A DNA stretch of 22,654 nucleotides, taken from Oscillospiraceae bacterium (GTDB lineage: Bacteria; Bacillota_A; Clostridia; Oscillospirales; Oscillospiraceae). The first letter of the stretch is position 1. The number at the start of each line of letters is the position of its first letter. Positions 15,259 through 19,797 of the stretch are shown one piece after another. Where the stretch lies: contig JAFQDR010000235.1 in assembly GCA_017415945.1 (NCBI GenBank), positions 1 through 22,654 of the forward strand, read 5' to 3'. The notes under the pieces are model-generated. The model was not told the DNA's origin, did not search any database, and saw only the letters and a list, made by a program, of their open reading frames with translations. The position numbers and the translations under genes were made by a program.

Positions 15259-15522
15259 TTATTCTTCTATGTCATTCAAACCCAACAACGCATCGGCGGA
15301 TACATTAAAAATTTGAGCAAATGCTTTTAGTTCAATATCGGTAATGAAACGCTCGCCGCTTTCAATACGTTGAACAGCATTTTTATCTATGTCCAGTCCA
15401 ACAAGCTGCAGCATATCAGCTAACCCTTTTTGAGAAACTTTGGGCTGCATCTGTTTTCTCATTGTTTGAATTCTTTTTCCACTCACATTTAAAGTGCCGT
15501 CGGAGTTTTTATTCTTATACAT
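15259..15522 (-). CDS. XRE family helix-turn-helix regulator
   Basis: The 87-residue product begins MYKNKNSDGTLNVSGKRIQ. The ATG at 15522 has GGAGG seven bases upstream; an ATG 21 bases earlier would place that site inside the gene. The helix-turn-helix is a Cro/C1 type: IQTMRKQMQPKVSQKGLADM, then KNAVQRIESGERFITDIELK, and the C-terminal AFAQIFNVSADALLGL that closes such domains. It should bind an inverted-repeat operator as a dimer; a perfect inverted repeat overlaps its own -10 box (15563-15581), which predicts autoregulation. It is divergent from a small Cys-rich gene. It is more AT-rich than its neighbours, a possible sign of transfer. Confidence 0.9.
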   Translation of the reverse strand: MYKNKNSDGTLNVSGKRIQTMRKQMQPKVSQKGLADMLQLVGLDIDKNAVQRIESGERFITDIELKAFAQIFNVSADALLGLNDIEE

Positions 15523-15550
15523 ATCAAATCCTCCAAATGGCATTCATTAC

Positions 15551-15593
15551 TTGTTTTTCTAATGATTATAAACTATAATCAATGTTGAAATGA
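15551..15593. promoter_or_regulatory. Symmetric operator and divergent promoters of XRE and Cys-rich genes
   Basis: TGATTATA, three bases, TATAATCA form a perfect inverted repeat at 15563-15581. Its right arm holds the plus-strand TATAAT (15574-15579) with TTGTTT 17 bases upstream (15551-15556). Its left arm holds the minus-strand TATAAT (15565-15570), with only a weak TCATTT at -35 (15588-15593). The two -10 boxes are part of one palindrome. Confidence 0.65.
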
Positions 15594-15632
15594 CACGCAC
15601 TAAATGTCGCCGGAGGGGAATGTTTAAACGGT

Positions 15633-15842
15633 ATGAAAGTAAGCAAGGCACATAACGTCTGTCAAGATTGTAAACACTTTCGGCAGCACTATATTCGACG
15701 AGGTAATGGCTTTTCATTGGTACAGTGCGGACATTGCGTCTATCCTCGCTTAAAATCTCGCGAGCCATGGCATAGAGCCTGTGAACACTATGTGGAACGT
15801 GAAGATTTGCCTGCATTGGAAACTGAGGAATACTCTCTATAG
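15633..15842 (+). CDS. Small Cys/His-rich putative zinc-binding protein
   Basis: The 69-residue frame has a pattern typical of a folded zinc site: CQDCKHFRQHY, then VQCGHCVYPRL, then ACEHYVE, giving two CxxC pairs plus further Cys and His. A promoter with TTGTTT-17-TATAAT lies about 55 bases upstream. The GGAGGGG site is rather far (about 15 bases) from the ATG, and no better start exists in frame, so the start or the expression level is uncertain. The opposite-strand frame in this region is longer but has no recognisable features. The gene is divergent from the XRE regulator, and shared control by the palindromic operator is likely. I recall similar small proteins in gut Clostridia but know no function. 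Confidence 0.6.
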   Translation: MKVSKAHNVCQDCKHFRQHYIRRGNGFSLVQCGHCVYPRLKSREPWHRACEHYVEREDLPALETEEYSL

Positions 15843-15882
15843 AGGTAGGGGCTAACAATGCTTGTCTGCTCGAAGTTTGACG

Positions 15883-16019
15883 ACTCAGTGACCGGAGTCG
15901 AACCAACAGCTTTAACCGCAGCTATCGCTGTCGGCTAAAGCCGAAAAGCGGCGGGATTAAAAAAATTCACCTCGACCTTGCGGACGAGGTGAATTTAGTA
16001 AAGAGGCCGCATGGTTCGA
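15883..16019. repeat. tRNA-Pro-bounded structured element, copy 1
   Basis: It begins with a diverged copy of the tRNA-Pro 3' end (15883-15905, GTGACCGGAGTCGAACCA). From TCGAACC (15898-15904) to GGTTCGA (16013-16019) the element is 122 bases with complementary ends. Inside are a first hairpin (15909-15941, GCTTTA/TAAAGC outer stem), a core AAGCGGCGGGATTAAAAAA, a second hairpin (15964-15995, AATTCACCTCG/CGAGGTGAATT) and GAGGCCGC, whose GCCGC can pair with GCGGC of the core. It carries no tRNA 5' half or anticodon arm. Confidence 0.7.
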
Positions 16020-16038
16020 CCTCTAATCAATGCAAAAT

Positions 16039-16075
16039 AAAAAAGACAGGCCATCAATGATGGTCTGTCTTTTTT
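16039..16075. terminator. Bidirectional terminator between the two tRNA-Pro-bounded elements
   Basis: AAAAAAGACAGGCCATCA pairs with TGATGGTCTGTCTTTTTT (one G-T pair). It has six A before and six T after, so it works in both directions. On the minus strand it directly follows the CCA of the copied tRNA 3' end in copy 2. Confidence 0.75.
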
Positions 16076-16200
16076 GGTCCGAGTGACTGGAGTCGAACCA
16101 ACAGCGCGAACCCGAATCGCGTTGCGATTCAGCTTGCGCTGTAAAGCGGCGGGATATAAAAAATCGGCATACGCCGATTTAGGCGAGGCCGCCGGTTCGA
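16075..16200. repeat. tRNA-Pro-bounded structured element, copy 2
   Basis: It begins with a perfect 26-base copy of the tRNA-Pro 3' end (16075-16100), matching 16253-16278. From TCGAACC (16093-16099) to GGTTCGA (16194-16200) it is 108 bases. The first hairpin has outer stem ACAGCGC/GCGCTGT (16101-16142) and inner stem GAATCGC/GCGATTC. The core AAAGCGGCGGGATATAAAAA follows, then the second hairpin AAATCGGC/GCCGATTT (16161-16180), then GAGGCCGCCGGTTCGA, which is the reverse complement of the tRNA-Pro T-arm and variable region with one mismatch. Confidence 0.75.
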
Positions 16201-16221
16201 TGTGCCCCTTTTGAGGAAAAC

Positions 16222-16250
16222 AAAAAGAGGACCGCATCTGCGATCCTCTT
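16222..16250 (-). terminator. Terminator of tRNA-Pro
   Basis: An 11-bp stem with one mismatch (AAGAGGAC/GTCCTCTT type) is followed on the minus strand by TTTTTGTTTTCC. It begins three bases after the CCA end of tRNA-Pro. Confidence 0.75.
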
Positions 16251-16252
16251 AT

Positions 16253-16329
16253 TGGTCCGAGTGACTGGAGTCGAACCAGCGGCCTCTTGAACCCCATTCA
16301 AGCGCGCTACCAAACTGCGCTACACCCGG
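16253..16329 (-). tRNA. tRNA-Pro(GGG), CCA encoded
   Basis: 77 bases fold as a tRNA: acceptor CCGGGTG with CACTCGG plus discriminator A and encoded CCA, a D-arm with GCGC/GCGC, anticodon stem CTTGA/TCAAG with loop ATGGGGT and anticodon GGG (reads CCC/CCU), and T-arm GCTGG-TTCGACT-CCAGT. Its 3' end is copied twice downstream (see the two elements at 15883 and 16075), while this copy alone is complete. Confidence 0.95.
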
Positions 16330-16363
16330 TTATTTATTTGCGCCTCTCGTTGAGCGCTCAGTT

Positions 16364-16392
16364 ATAATAACACAGGAAATTCCAAAATGCAA
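16364..16392 (-). promoter_or_regulatory. Promoter of tRNA-Pro
   Basis: TTGCAT (16387-16392), a 17-base spacer and TATTAT (16364-16369) on the minus strand. The stretch 16393-16555 beyond it is AT-rich with T-runs and holds nothing else I can support. Confidence 0.6.
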
Positions 16393-16564
16393 GTCTTTTT
16401 TTGAAAAAATCCAAAAAATTTTTATCGGAACTTTTTTGGGGGAAATGACCGTAAAATCATTTCGTTAATGTCAATATTCGAACTTTCTGTGGATATGCTG
16501 AATTTGGAACGGGCGCTGAGGGCTTCGGCAAAATGTTTCAAGGTGGAGGATACACATAAATACA

Positions 16565-16798
16565 GTGGATGCGGTTAGAAATCGGATTCTTTCCCTGTGT
16601 GGTGAGTATGAGGTTACTATCAATAAGCCGGCTGCTATGTCCGCATTGCCTCTGCCCGGCATCAAGAATATTTTATATGGTAAGAGTCAAAACCCTAAGC
16701 TGCTGACCATCAAGATGATTTGTCATGGGCCGGGGATCACCTTAGGTGAATTTTTCAGTACGCCTGAATTCGATATGCTTGGGCAGGAAGTGGAATGA
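16565..16798 (+). CDS. XRE-like regulator with lost or non-standard start codon
   Basis: From GTG at 16565 the frame gives 77 residues ending in GITLGEFFSTPEFDMLGQEVE, a tail typical of small Cro/C1-type regulators in Clostridia, preceded by TINKPAAMSAL and GIKNILYGKSQNPKLLTIK. The GGTGGAGG site (16542-16549) lies six bases before the codon ATA at 16556, where relatives would start with Met-Asn-Thr-Val-Asp (here ATA AAT ACA GTG GAT). So the original ATG appears mutated to ATA, leaving the GTG three codons later at a poor distance. Residues in the recognition helix and the HGPG stretch also look diverged. It may be a decaying gene or a very weakly translated one. Confidence 0.55.
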   Translation: MDAVRNRILSLCGEYEVTINKPAAMSALPLPGIKNILYGKSQNPKLLTIKMICHGPGITLGEFFSTPEFDMLGQEVE

Positions 16799-16869
16799 GT
16801 ATATTTACATTCGATTGGATAGGTAAAAATTGCGCAAAATGAGAAATTAAAAATTTTTCAAAAAAAGGC

Positions 16870-16898
16870 TTTACAAAATCAAATTCGTATGCTATTAT
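16870..16898 (+). promoter_or_regulatory. Promoter of tRNA-Asp/tRNA-Thr operon, copy 1
   Basis: TTTACA (16870-16875), a 17-base spacer and TATTAT (16893-16898), about 30 bases before the tRNA. The -10 context CTATTATAATCAAGCG is shared with copy 2. Confidence 0.7.
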
Positions 16899-16935
16899 AA
16901 TCAAGCGCTTCACCGAGAGGCGCGAAACGAAAAGT

Positions 16936-17012
16936 GGCCGTGTAGTACAGTCGGTTAGTACGCCAGCCTGTCACGCTGGAGGTCGAGGGTTCGAGCCCCT
17001 TCACGGTCGCCA
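16936..17012 (+). tRNA. tRNA-Asp(GTC), copy 1
   Basis: 77 bases with acceptor GGCCGTG/CACGGTC, discriminator G, encoded CCA, anticodon stem CCAGC/GCTGG with loop CTGTCAC (anticodon GTC), and T-arm GAGGG-TTCGAGC-CCCTT. It is followed 37 bases later by tRNA-Thr. Confidence 0.95.
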
Positions 17013-17014
17013 GA

Positions 17015-17044
17015 TTATGCCGCAGATGAAAGTCTGCGGCATAA
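17015..17044 (+). other. Spacer hairpin between tRNA-Asp and tRNA-Thr, copy 1
   Basis: A 12-bp perfect stem TTATGCCGCAGA/TCTGCGGCATAA with loop TGAAAG is followed by AAAAATG rather than a T-run, so it is not a terminator in this direction. It may guide processing of the two-tRNA precursor. It is repeated exactly at 17401-17430. Confidence 0.6.
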
Positions 17045-17049
17045 AAAAT

Positions 17050-17125
17050 GCTGCTATAGCTCAGATGGTAGAGCACGTCATTGGTAATGACGAGGTCAGC
17101 AGTTCGAATCTGCTTAGCAGCTCCA
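17050..17125 (+). tRNA. tRNA-Thr(GGT), copy 1
   Basis: 76 bases with acceptor GCTGCTA/TAGCAGC, discriminator T, encoded CCA, D-arm GCTC/GAGC, anticodon stem CGTCA/TGACG with loop TTGGTAA (anticodon GGT), and T-arm CAGCAG-TTCGAAT-CTGCT. It ends directly in a terminator. Confidence 0.95.
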
Positions 17126-17158
17126 AAATCCCGATCACGAAGGTGGTCGGGATTTTTC
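17126..17158 (+). terminator. Terminator of tRNA operon, copy 1
   Basis: AAATCCCGATCAC pairs with GTGGTCGGGATTT over a GAAG loop (one G-T pair), followed by TTTCTTTT. The same hairpin recurs at 17512 and 19580. Confidence 0.85.
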
Positions 17159-17258
17159 TTTTGTTCGAAACAGGGGGGTGGCTTCTCCACGGGGGCAGGT
17201 ATAATTCGAGGCTTGTTTGCGGACAAAATAATTTTTTTGTTATCTTTGAAAAAAGGTG

Positions 17259-17287
17259 TTGACAAAAGAAGAATGCTGTGCTATTAT
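17259..17287 (+). promoter_or_regulatory. Promoter of tRNA-Asp/tRNA-Thr operon, copy 2
   Basis: Consensus TTGACA (17259-17264), a 17-base spacer and TATTAT (17282-17287). It is stronger than copy 1 at the -35. Confidence 0.75.
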
Positions 17288-17322
17288 AATCAAGCGTTCG
17301 GCAAGGACGCAAGATGAAAAGT

Positions 17323-17399
17323 GGCCGTGTAGTACAGTCGGTTAGTACGCCAGCCTGTCACGCTGGAGGTCGAGGGTTCGAGCCCCTTCACGGTCGCCA
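17323..17399 (+). tRNA. tRNA-Asp(GTC), copy 2
   Basis: Identical in sequence to the gene at 16936-17012, 387 bases downstream, including the encoded CCA. Confidence 0.95.
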
Positions 17400-17400
17400 G

Positions 17401-17430
17401 TTATGCCGCAGATGAAAGTCTGCGGCATAA
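17401..17430 (+). other. Spacer hairpin between tRNA-Asp and tRNA-Thr, copy 2
   Basis: The same 12-bp stem and TGAAAG loop as at 17015-17044. The spacer is one base shorter than in copy 1. Confidence 0.6.
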
Positions 17431-17435
17431 AAAAT

Positions 17436-17511
17436 GCTGCTATAGCTCAGATGGTAGAGCACGTCATTGGTAATGACGAGGTCAGCAGTTCGAATCTGCT
17501 TAGCAGCTCCA
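17436..17511 (+). tRNA. tRNA-Thr(GGT), copy 2
   Basis: Identical to the gene at 17050-17125, anticodon GGT, encoded CCA, directly followed by a terminator. Confidence 0.95.
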
Positions 17512-17546
17512 AAAATCCCGATCACGAAAGTGGTCGGGATTTTTTC
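17512..17546 (+). terminator. Terminator of tRNA operon, copy 2
   Basis: AAAATCCCGATCAC pairs with GTGGTCGGGATTTT over a GAAA loop, followed by TTTC. It differs from copy 1 only in the loop and the length of the T-run. Confidence 0.85.
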
Positions 17547-17556
17547 GTTAAAAACC

Positions 17557-17590
17557 AATCCCGATGTGCGCTCACATCGGGATTTTTGCT
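17557..17590. terminator. Second terminator, shared with the LysR gene
   Basis: AATCCCGATGTG pairs perfectly with CACATCGGGATT (12 bp, loop CGCT), followed by TTTGCTTG on the plus strand. On the minus strand, after the LysR stop at 17593, the hairpin is followed by GGTTTTTAACG, so it can end that gene too. Confidence 0.7.
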
Positions 17591-17592
17591 TG

Positions 17593-18447
17593 TTATTCGC
17601 AGTTTTCGAACAGGTCAATCAGAGGTTCTGCCCCTGCGTTGGGGAGATATACATAATTGAATTCACGATGGACATCCCAGTCCTCTACGAAAAAACGGGT
17701 GAGCTTGGGATTGCTTTCACCGATGGCGGCACCGGCAAAGGTGATACCGATGCTTTCCGCTACCAGATGCTGCAGCAGTCCGAAATTGCTGATGCAGGTC
17801 ACACGGGAGAAATCATGAATGGTGTGGTTGCGTTCCGCCAGTACATCTTCCAAAATTTTGCGGGTGCCCGAGCCTTCTTCGCGGATAAACAGATTTTCCC
17901 GAAACAGACGGGAAAGTGGGACGGTTTTTCCGGCCAAAGGGTGATGTATGCTGCAAAGTCCCACAAAGGGTTCTCGGCGATACAGGCGGTTTCCGTAGTG
18001 AGTTTTGTTGAAAAAGCCTTCGATCAGCGCAAAGTCCAATTCCCCTTTGTCGATGAGTGCCAGAATCTTTTCGGTGTTGTCCACCTCCACACGGAGGGTA
18101 TGTTTCGGGTTTTCCAGAAACTTCGCGATCATGTGGTGGATGACGAATTCCCCAATGGTCTTGGTGGCACCGATAGCCAGATGCTGACGGTCACTGCCCT
18201 GCATGGCTTCCAAGGTGCGGGCTTCCTGATAACGGATGGCGTTGCCGCTGCGTTCCAGTATTTCCCCTTGGGGCGTTTTGGTCAGCTTTTTTCCGTCATA
18301 TGTAAACAGCTTACAGCCATATTGGCTTTCCAATGCGCGAATGTGCTGCGTTACCGCAGGCTGAGTGATGTGTAATCTTTGTGCGGCAAGGGTATAATTC
18401 ATGGTCTCGCACAGGGTGAGAAAGGTATGCATTTTATAATCCAACAT
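17593..18447 (-). CDS. LysR family transcriptional regulator (YeiE/CbbR-like)
   Basis: The 284-residue product begins MLDYKMHTFLTLCETMNYT. The ATG at 18447 has GAGGTG six bases upstream; a GTG nine bases earlier overlaps that site. The N-terminal winged helix (1-60) shows AAQRLHITQPAVTQHIRALE, the LysR recognition helix, followed by the linker and an effector domain (about 88-280, LAIGATKTIGEFVIH onwards). It is divergent from a YeiH-type exporter, the usual partner of YeiE-like regulators, so it probably activates that gene in response to a sulfur compound (inference). Its promoter and the exporter promoter lie in the same 108-base region. Confidence 0.92.
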   Translation of the reverse strand: MLDYKMHTFLTLCETMNYTLAAQRLHITQPAVTQHIRALESQYGCKLFTYDGKKLTKTPQGEILERSGNAIRYQEARTLEAMQGSDRQHLAIGATKTIGEFVIHHMIAKFLENPKHTLRVEVDNTEKILALIDKGELDFALIEGFFNKTHYGNRLYRREPFVGLCSIHHPLAGKTVPLSRLFRENLFIREEGSGTRKILEDVLAERNHTIHDFSRVTCISNFGLLQHLVAESIGITFAGAAIGESNPKLTRFFVEDWDVHREFNYVYLPNAGAEPLIDLFENCE

Positions 18448-18464
18448 GGTTAACACCTCATAAA

Positions 18465-18495
18465 ATAACGTTATGGGAAGATTACGAACTATAAT
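18465..18495 (+). promoter_or_regulatory. yeiH -10 box and upstream palindrome
   Basis: TATAAT (18490-18495) is a consensus -10 without a good -35. The perfect palindrome ATAACGTTAT (18465-18474) lies where the -35 would be. An activator-dependent promoter with a LysR site fits, but is inferred. Confidence 0.4.
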
Positions 18496-18498
18496 TAG

Positions 18499-18527
18499 AT
18501 TTTATCATGGTGGTGTGGCATAATCAA
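18499..18527 (-). promoter_or_regulatory. Promoter of the LysR gene
   Basis: TTGATT (18522-18527), a 17-base spacer and TAAAAT (18499-18504) on the minus strand. It overlaps the start region of the divergent yeiH transcript. Confidence 0.55.
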
Positions 18528-18555
18528 GCTTGTTTGTGAAAAGGAGGAAATGCTT

Positions 18556-19575
18556 TTGAATAAAATATTGGAATACTTGCCCGGAGTTGCGTCCGCTGTG
18601 GTCATTGCGGCTTTGGCGAAGCTTGTGGAAGGACTGCTGCCTGTGCATCTCGTGGGAGCATCGGTCATTGCTTTGTTTGTGGGGATGTTTATCAATAAAG
18701 TTTGGACTCCCTCCGAGGCTGTGAAAAAAGGACTGAAGTTTACTTCCAAGAAGGTTTTGAAGTTTGCCATTATCCTGCTGGGGGCGTCCTTGAGCATCGG
18801 TACTATTTTGGAGGTGGGAAAAATGAGTCTGACGGTTATGTGTTTTACGCTGCTGACCTGCTTTGGAGGCGGTTACTTCATCGGCAGGGCATTGGGACTC
18901 AACTGGAAGTTGTCCAATCTTATCAGCGCAGGTACGGGCATCTGCGGCGGAAGTGCTATTGCGGCCATTGCGCCTGTGATCGATGCAGAGGACAGCGATA
19001 TTGCCTATGCCATGTCCGCGACCTTTTTGTTTGATATGGCGATGATCCTGCTGTTTCCCATTATGGGCAAAGCGATGGGGCTCAGTGACATGGCCTACGG
19101 CCTGTGGGCAGGCACTGCCGTGAATGATACCTCCAGTGTGGTTGCGGCGGGCTATGCTTATTCAGAGGCTGCGGGGGATTTTGCCACCATGGTAAAGCTC
19201 ACCCGTACCCTGTCCATTATTCCCACTGTTGTAATTTTTGCGCTGATCAATGTGCATCTAAAGAAAAAAGCCGCAGGGACTGACGGAAATGTGGCTGTCG
19301 ATGTGAAGTTCCGCAGTCTATTCCCTTGGTTTATTGTGGGATTTCTGGCGTTGGCACTGGTCAATAGCTTCGGCGTGATCCCTGCGGCGGTATCTGCGGG
19401 AGCAAAGTCTGTGAGCAAATTCCTGATGGTCGCCGCTTTGGCGGCAATCGGGTTGAACACAAGCTTTGATGATATGGCAAAGAGCGGTTCCAAGCCCATG
19501 CTCCACGGGTTTATCATTTCCGCCTTGGTCGTTATAGTAGCTATTGCCGTAGAATGGTGCATGGGTATTGTGTAA
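18556..19575 (+). CDS. YeiH family putative sulfate exporter
   Basis: From TTG at 18556 the product has 339 residues, MNKILEYLPGVASAVVIAAL. The AGGAGG at 18542-18547 is only two bases from an ATG at 18550 but eight bases from this TTG, so the TTG was chosen; the ATG start would add two residues. The protein has about ten membrane segments with family motifs: FAIILLGASLSIGTI, SAGTGICGGSAIAAIAPVI and AYGLWAGTAVNDTSSVVAAG, and ends with ALAAIGLNTSFDDMAKSG. YeiH (PF03601) proteins are described as putative sulfate exporters, sometimes linked to sulfite or sulfonate use. It is divergent from its probable LysR regulator and followed by a strong terminator. Confidence 0.92.
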   Translation: MNKILEYLPGVASAVVIAALAKLVEGLLPVHLVGASVIALFVGMFINKVWTPSEAVKKGLKFTSKKVLKFAIILLGASLSIGTILEVGKMSLTVMCFTLLTCFGGGYFIGRALGLNWKLSNLISAGTGICGGSAIAAIAPVIDAEDSDIAYAMSATFLFDMAMILLFPIMGKAMGLSDMAYGLWAGTAVNDTSSVVAAGYAYSEAAGDFATMVKLTRTLSIIPTVVIFALINVHLKKKAAGTDGNVAVDVKFRSLFPWFIVGFLALALVNSFGVIPAAVSAGAKSVSKFLMVAALAAIGLNTSFDDMAKSGSKPMLHGFIISALVVIVAIAVEWCMGIV

Positions 19576-19579
19576 TATA

Positions 19580-19613
19580 AAAATCCCGATCACGAAGGTG
19601 GTCGGGATTTTTT
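19580..19613 (+). terminator. Terminator of yeiH, same hairpin as the tRNA operons
   Basis: AAATCCCGATCAC pairs with GTGGTCGGGATTT over a GAAG loop, followed by TTTATG, 5 bases after the stop. The stem and loop are identical to the terminator at 17126-17158. Confidence 0.85.
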
Positions 19614-19616
19614 ATG

Positions 19617-19661
19617 CCCCCCTTGCCTAAAGGGGGGATGTCGCGTATGCGACAGGGGGGA
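19617..19661. repeat. Palindromic repeat, single family B unit
   Basis: CCCCCCTT pairs with AAGGGGGG (19617-19637). Then TGTCGC pairs with GCGACA (19639-19654, loop GTAT), followed by GGGGGGATA. It has the same layout as 14956, with a different second stem. Confidence 0.65.
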
Positions 19662-19690
19662 TACACGATGAAGGGACAGGCCATCATAGC

Positions 19691-19714
19691 GGCGGGAGCA
19701 AGCACCCGCCCTAC
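19691..19714. repeat. GTAGGG-type palindromic repeat, inverted orientation (family A)
   Basis: GGCGGGAGCAAGCACCCGCC ends in CTAC. The stem GGCGGG/CCCGCC holds a nested GC/GC. On the minus strand it begins GTAGGG. Confidence 0.6.
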
Positions 19715-19725
19715 TAATATAAATT

Positions 19726-19757
19726 AAAAAGCAGATGCAAACCGCATCTGCTTTTTT
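19726..19757. terminator. Terminator of the phosphatase gene
   Basis: AAAAAGCAGATGC pairs with GCATCTGCTTTTT over a 5-base loop. A-run and T-run flank both sides, so it works in both directions. It lies 41 bases after the minus-strand stop at 19798. Confidence 0.8.
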
Positions 19758-19797
19758 GTGTTATGGATGGTCGATGATGTGGGTCATAGTTTTATAC

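Noticed and set aside
15559..15906. Minus-strand frame of 115 codons opposite the Cys-rich gene
   Set aside because: It covers the XRE promoter and the operator and has no recognisable motif; the plus-strand frame has patterned Cys and His.
15883..16200. The two elements as additional tRNA-Pro genes
   Set aside because: Only the T-arm and acceptor 3' strand are present; the 5' acceptor strand, D-arm and anticodon arm are absent.
15995..16297. Minus-strand frame of 100 codons over the tRNA-Pro elements
   Set aside because: It reads through tRNA-Pro, two hairpins and terminators; there is no ribosome binding site and the sequence is explained by RNA structure.
16468..16578. 37-codon frame beginning MSIFELSVDMLNLERALRAS
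   Set aside because: No ribosome binding site, overlaps the start of the XRE frame, and no family recognised; kept only as a note.
16879..17265. Minus-strand frames over the tRNA-Asp/Thr genes, and their copies at 17388-17618
   Set aside because: They translate tRNA sequence and repeat because the tRNA operon repeats; these are common spurious predictions.
15883..17546. CRISPR array from the repeated blocks
   Set aside because: Repeats are few, irregularly spaced, include functional tRNAs, and no cas gene is near.
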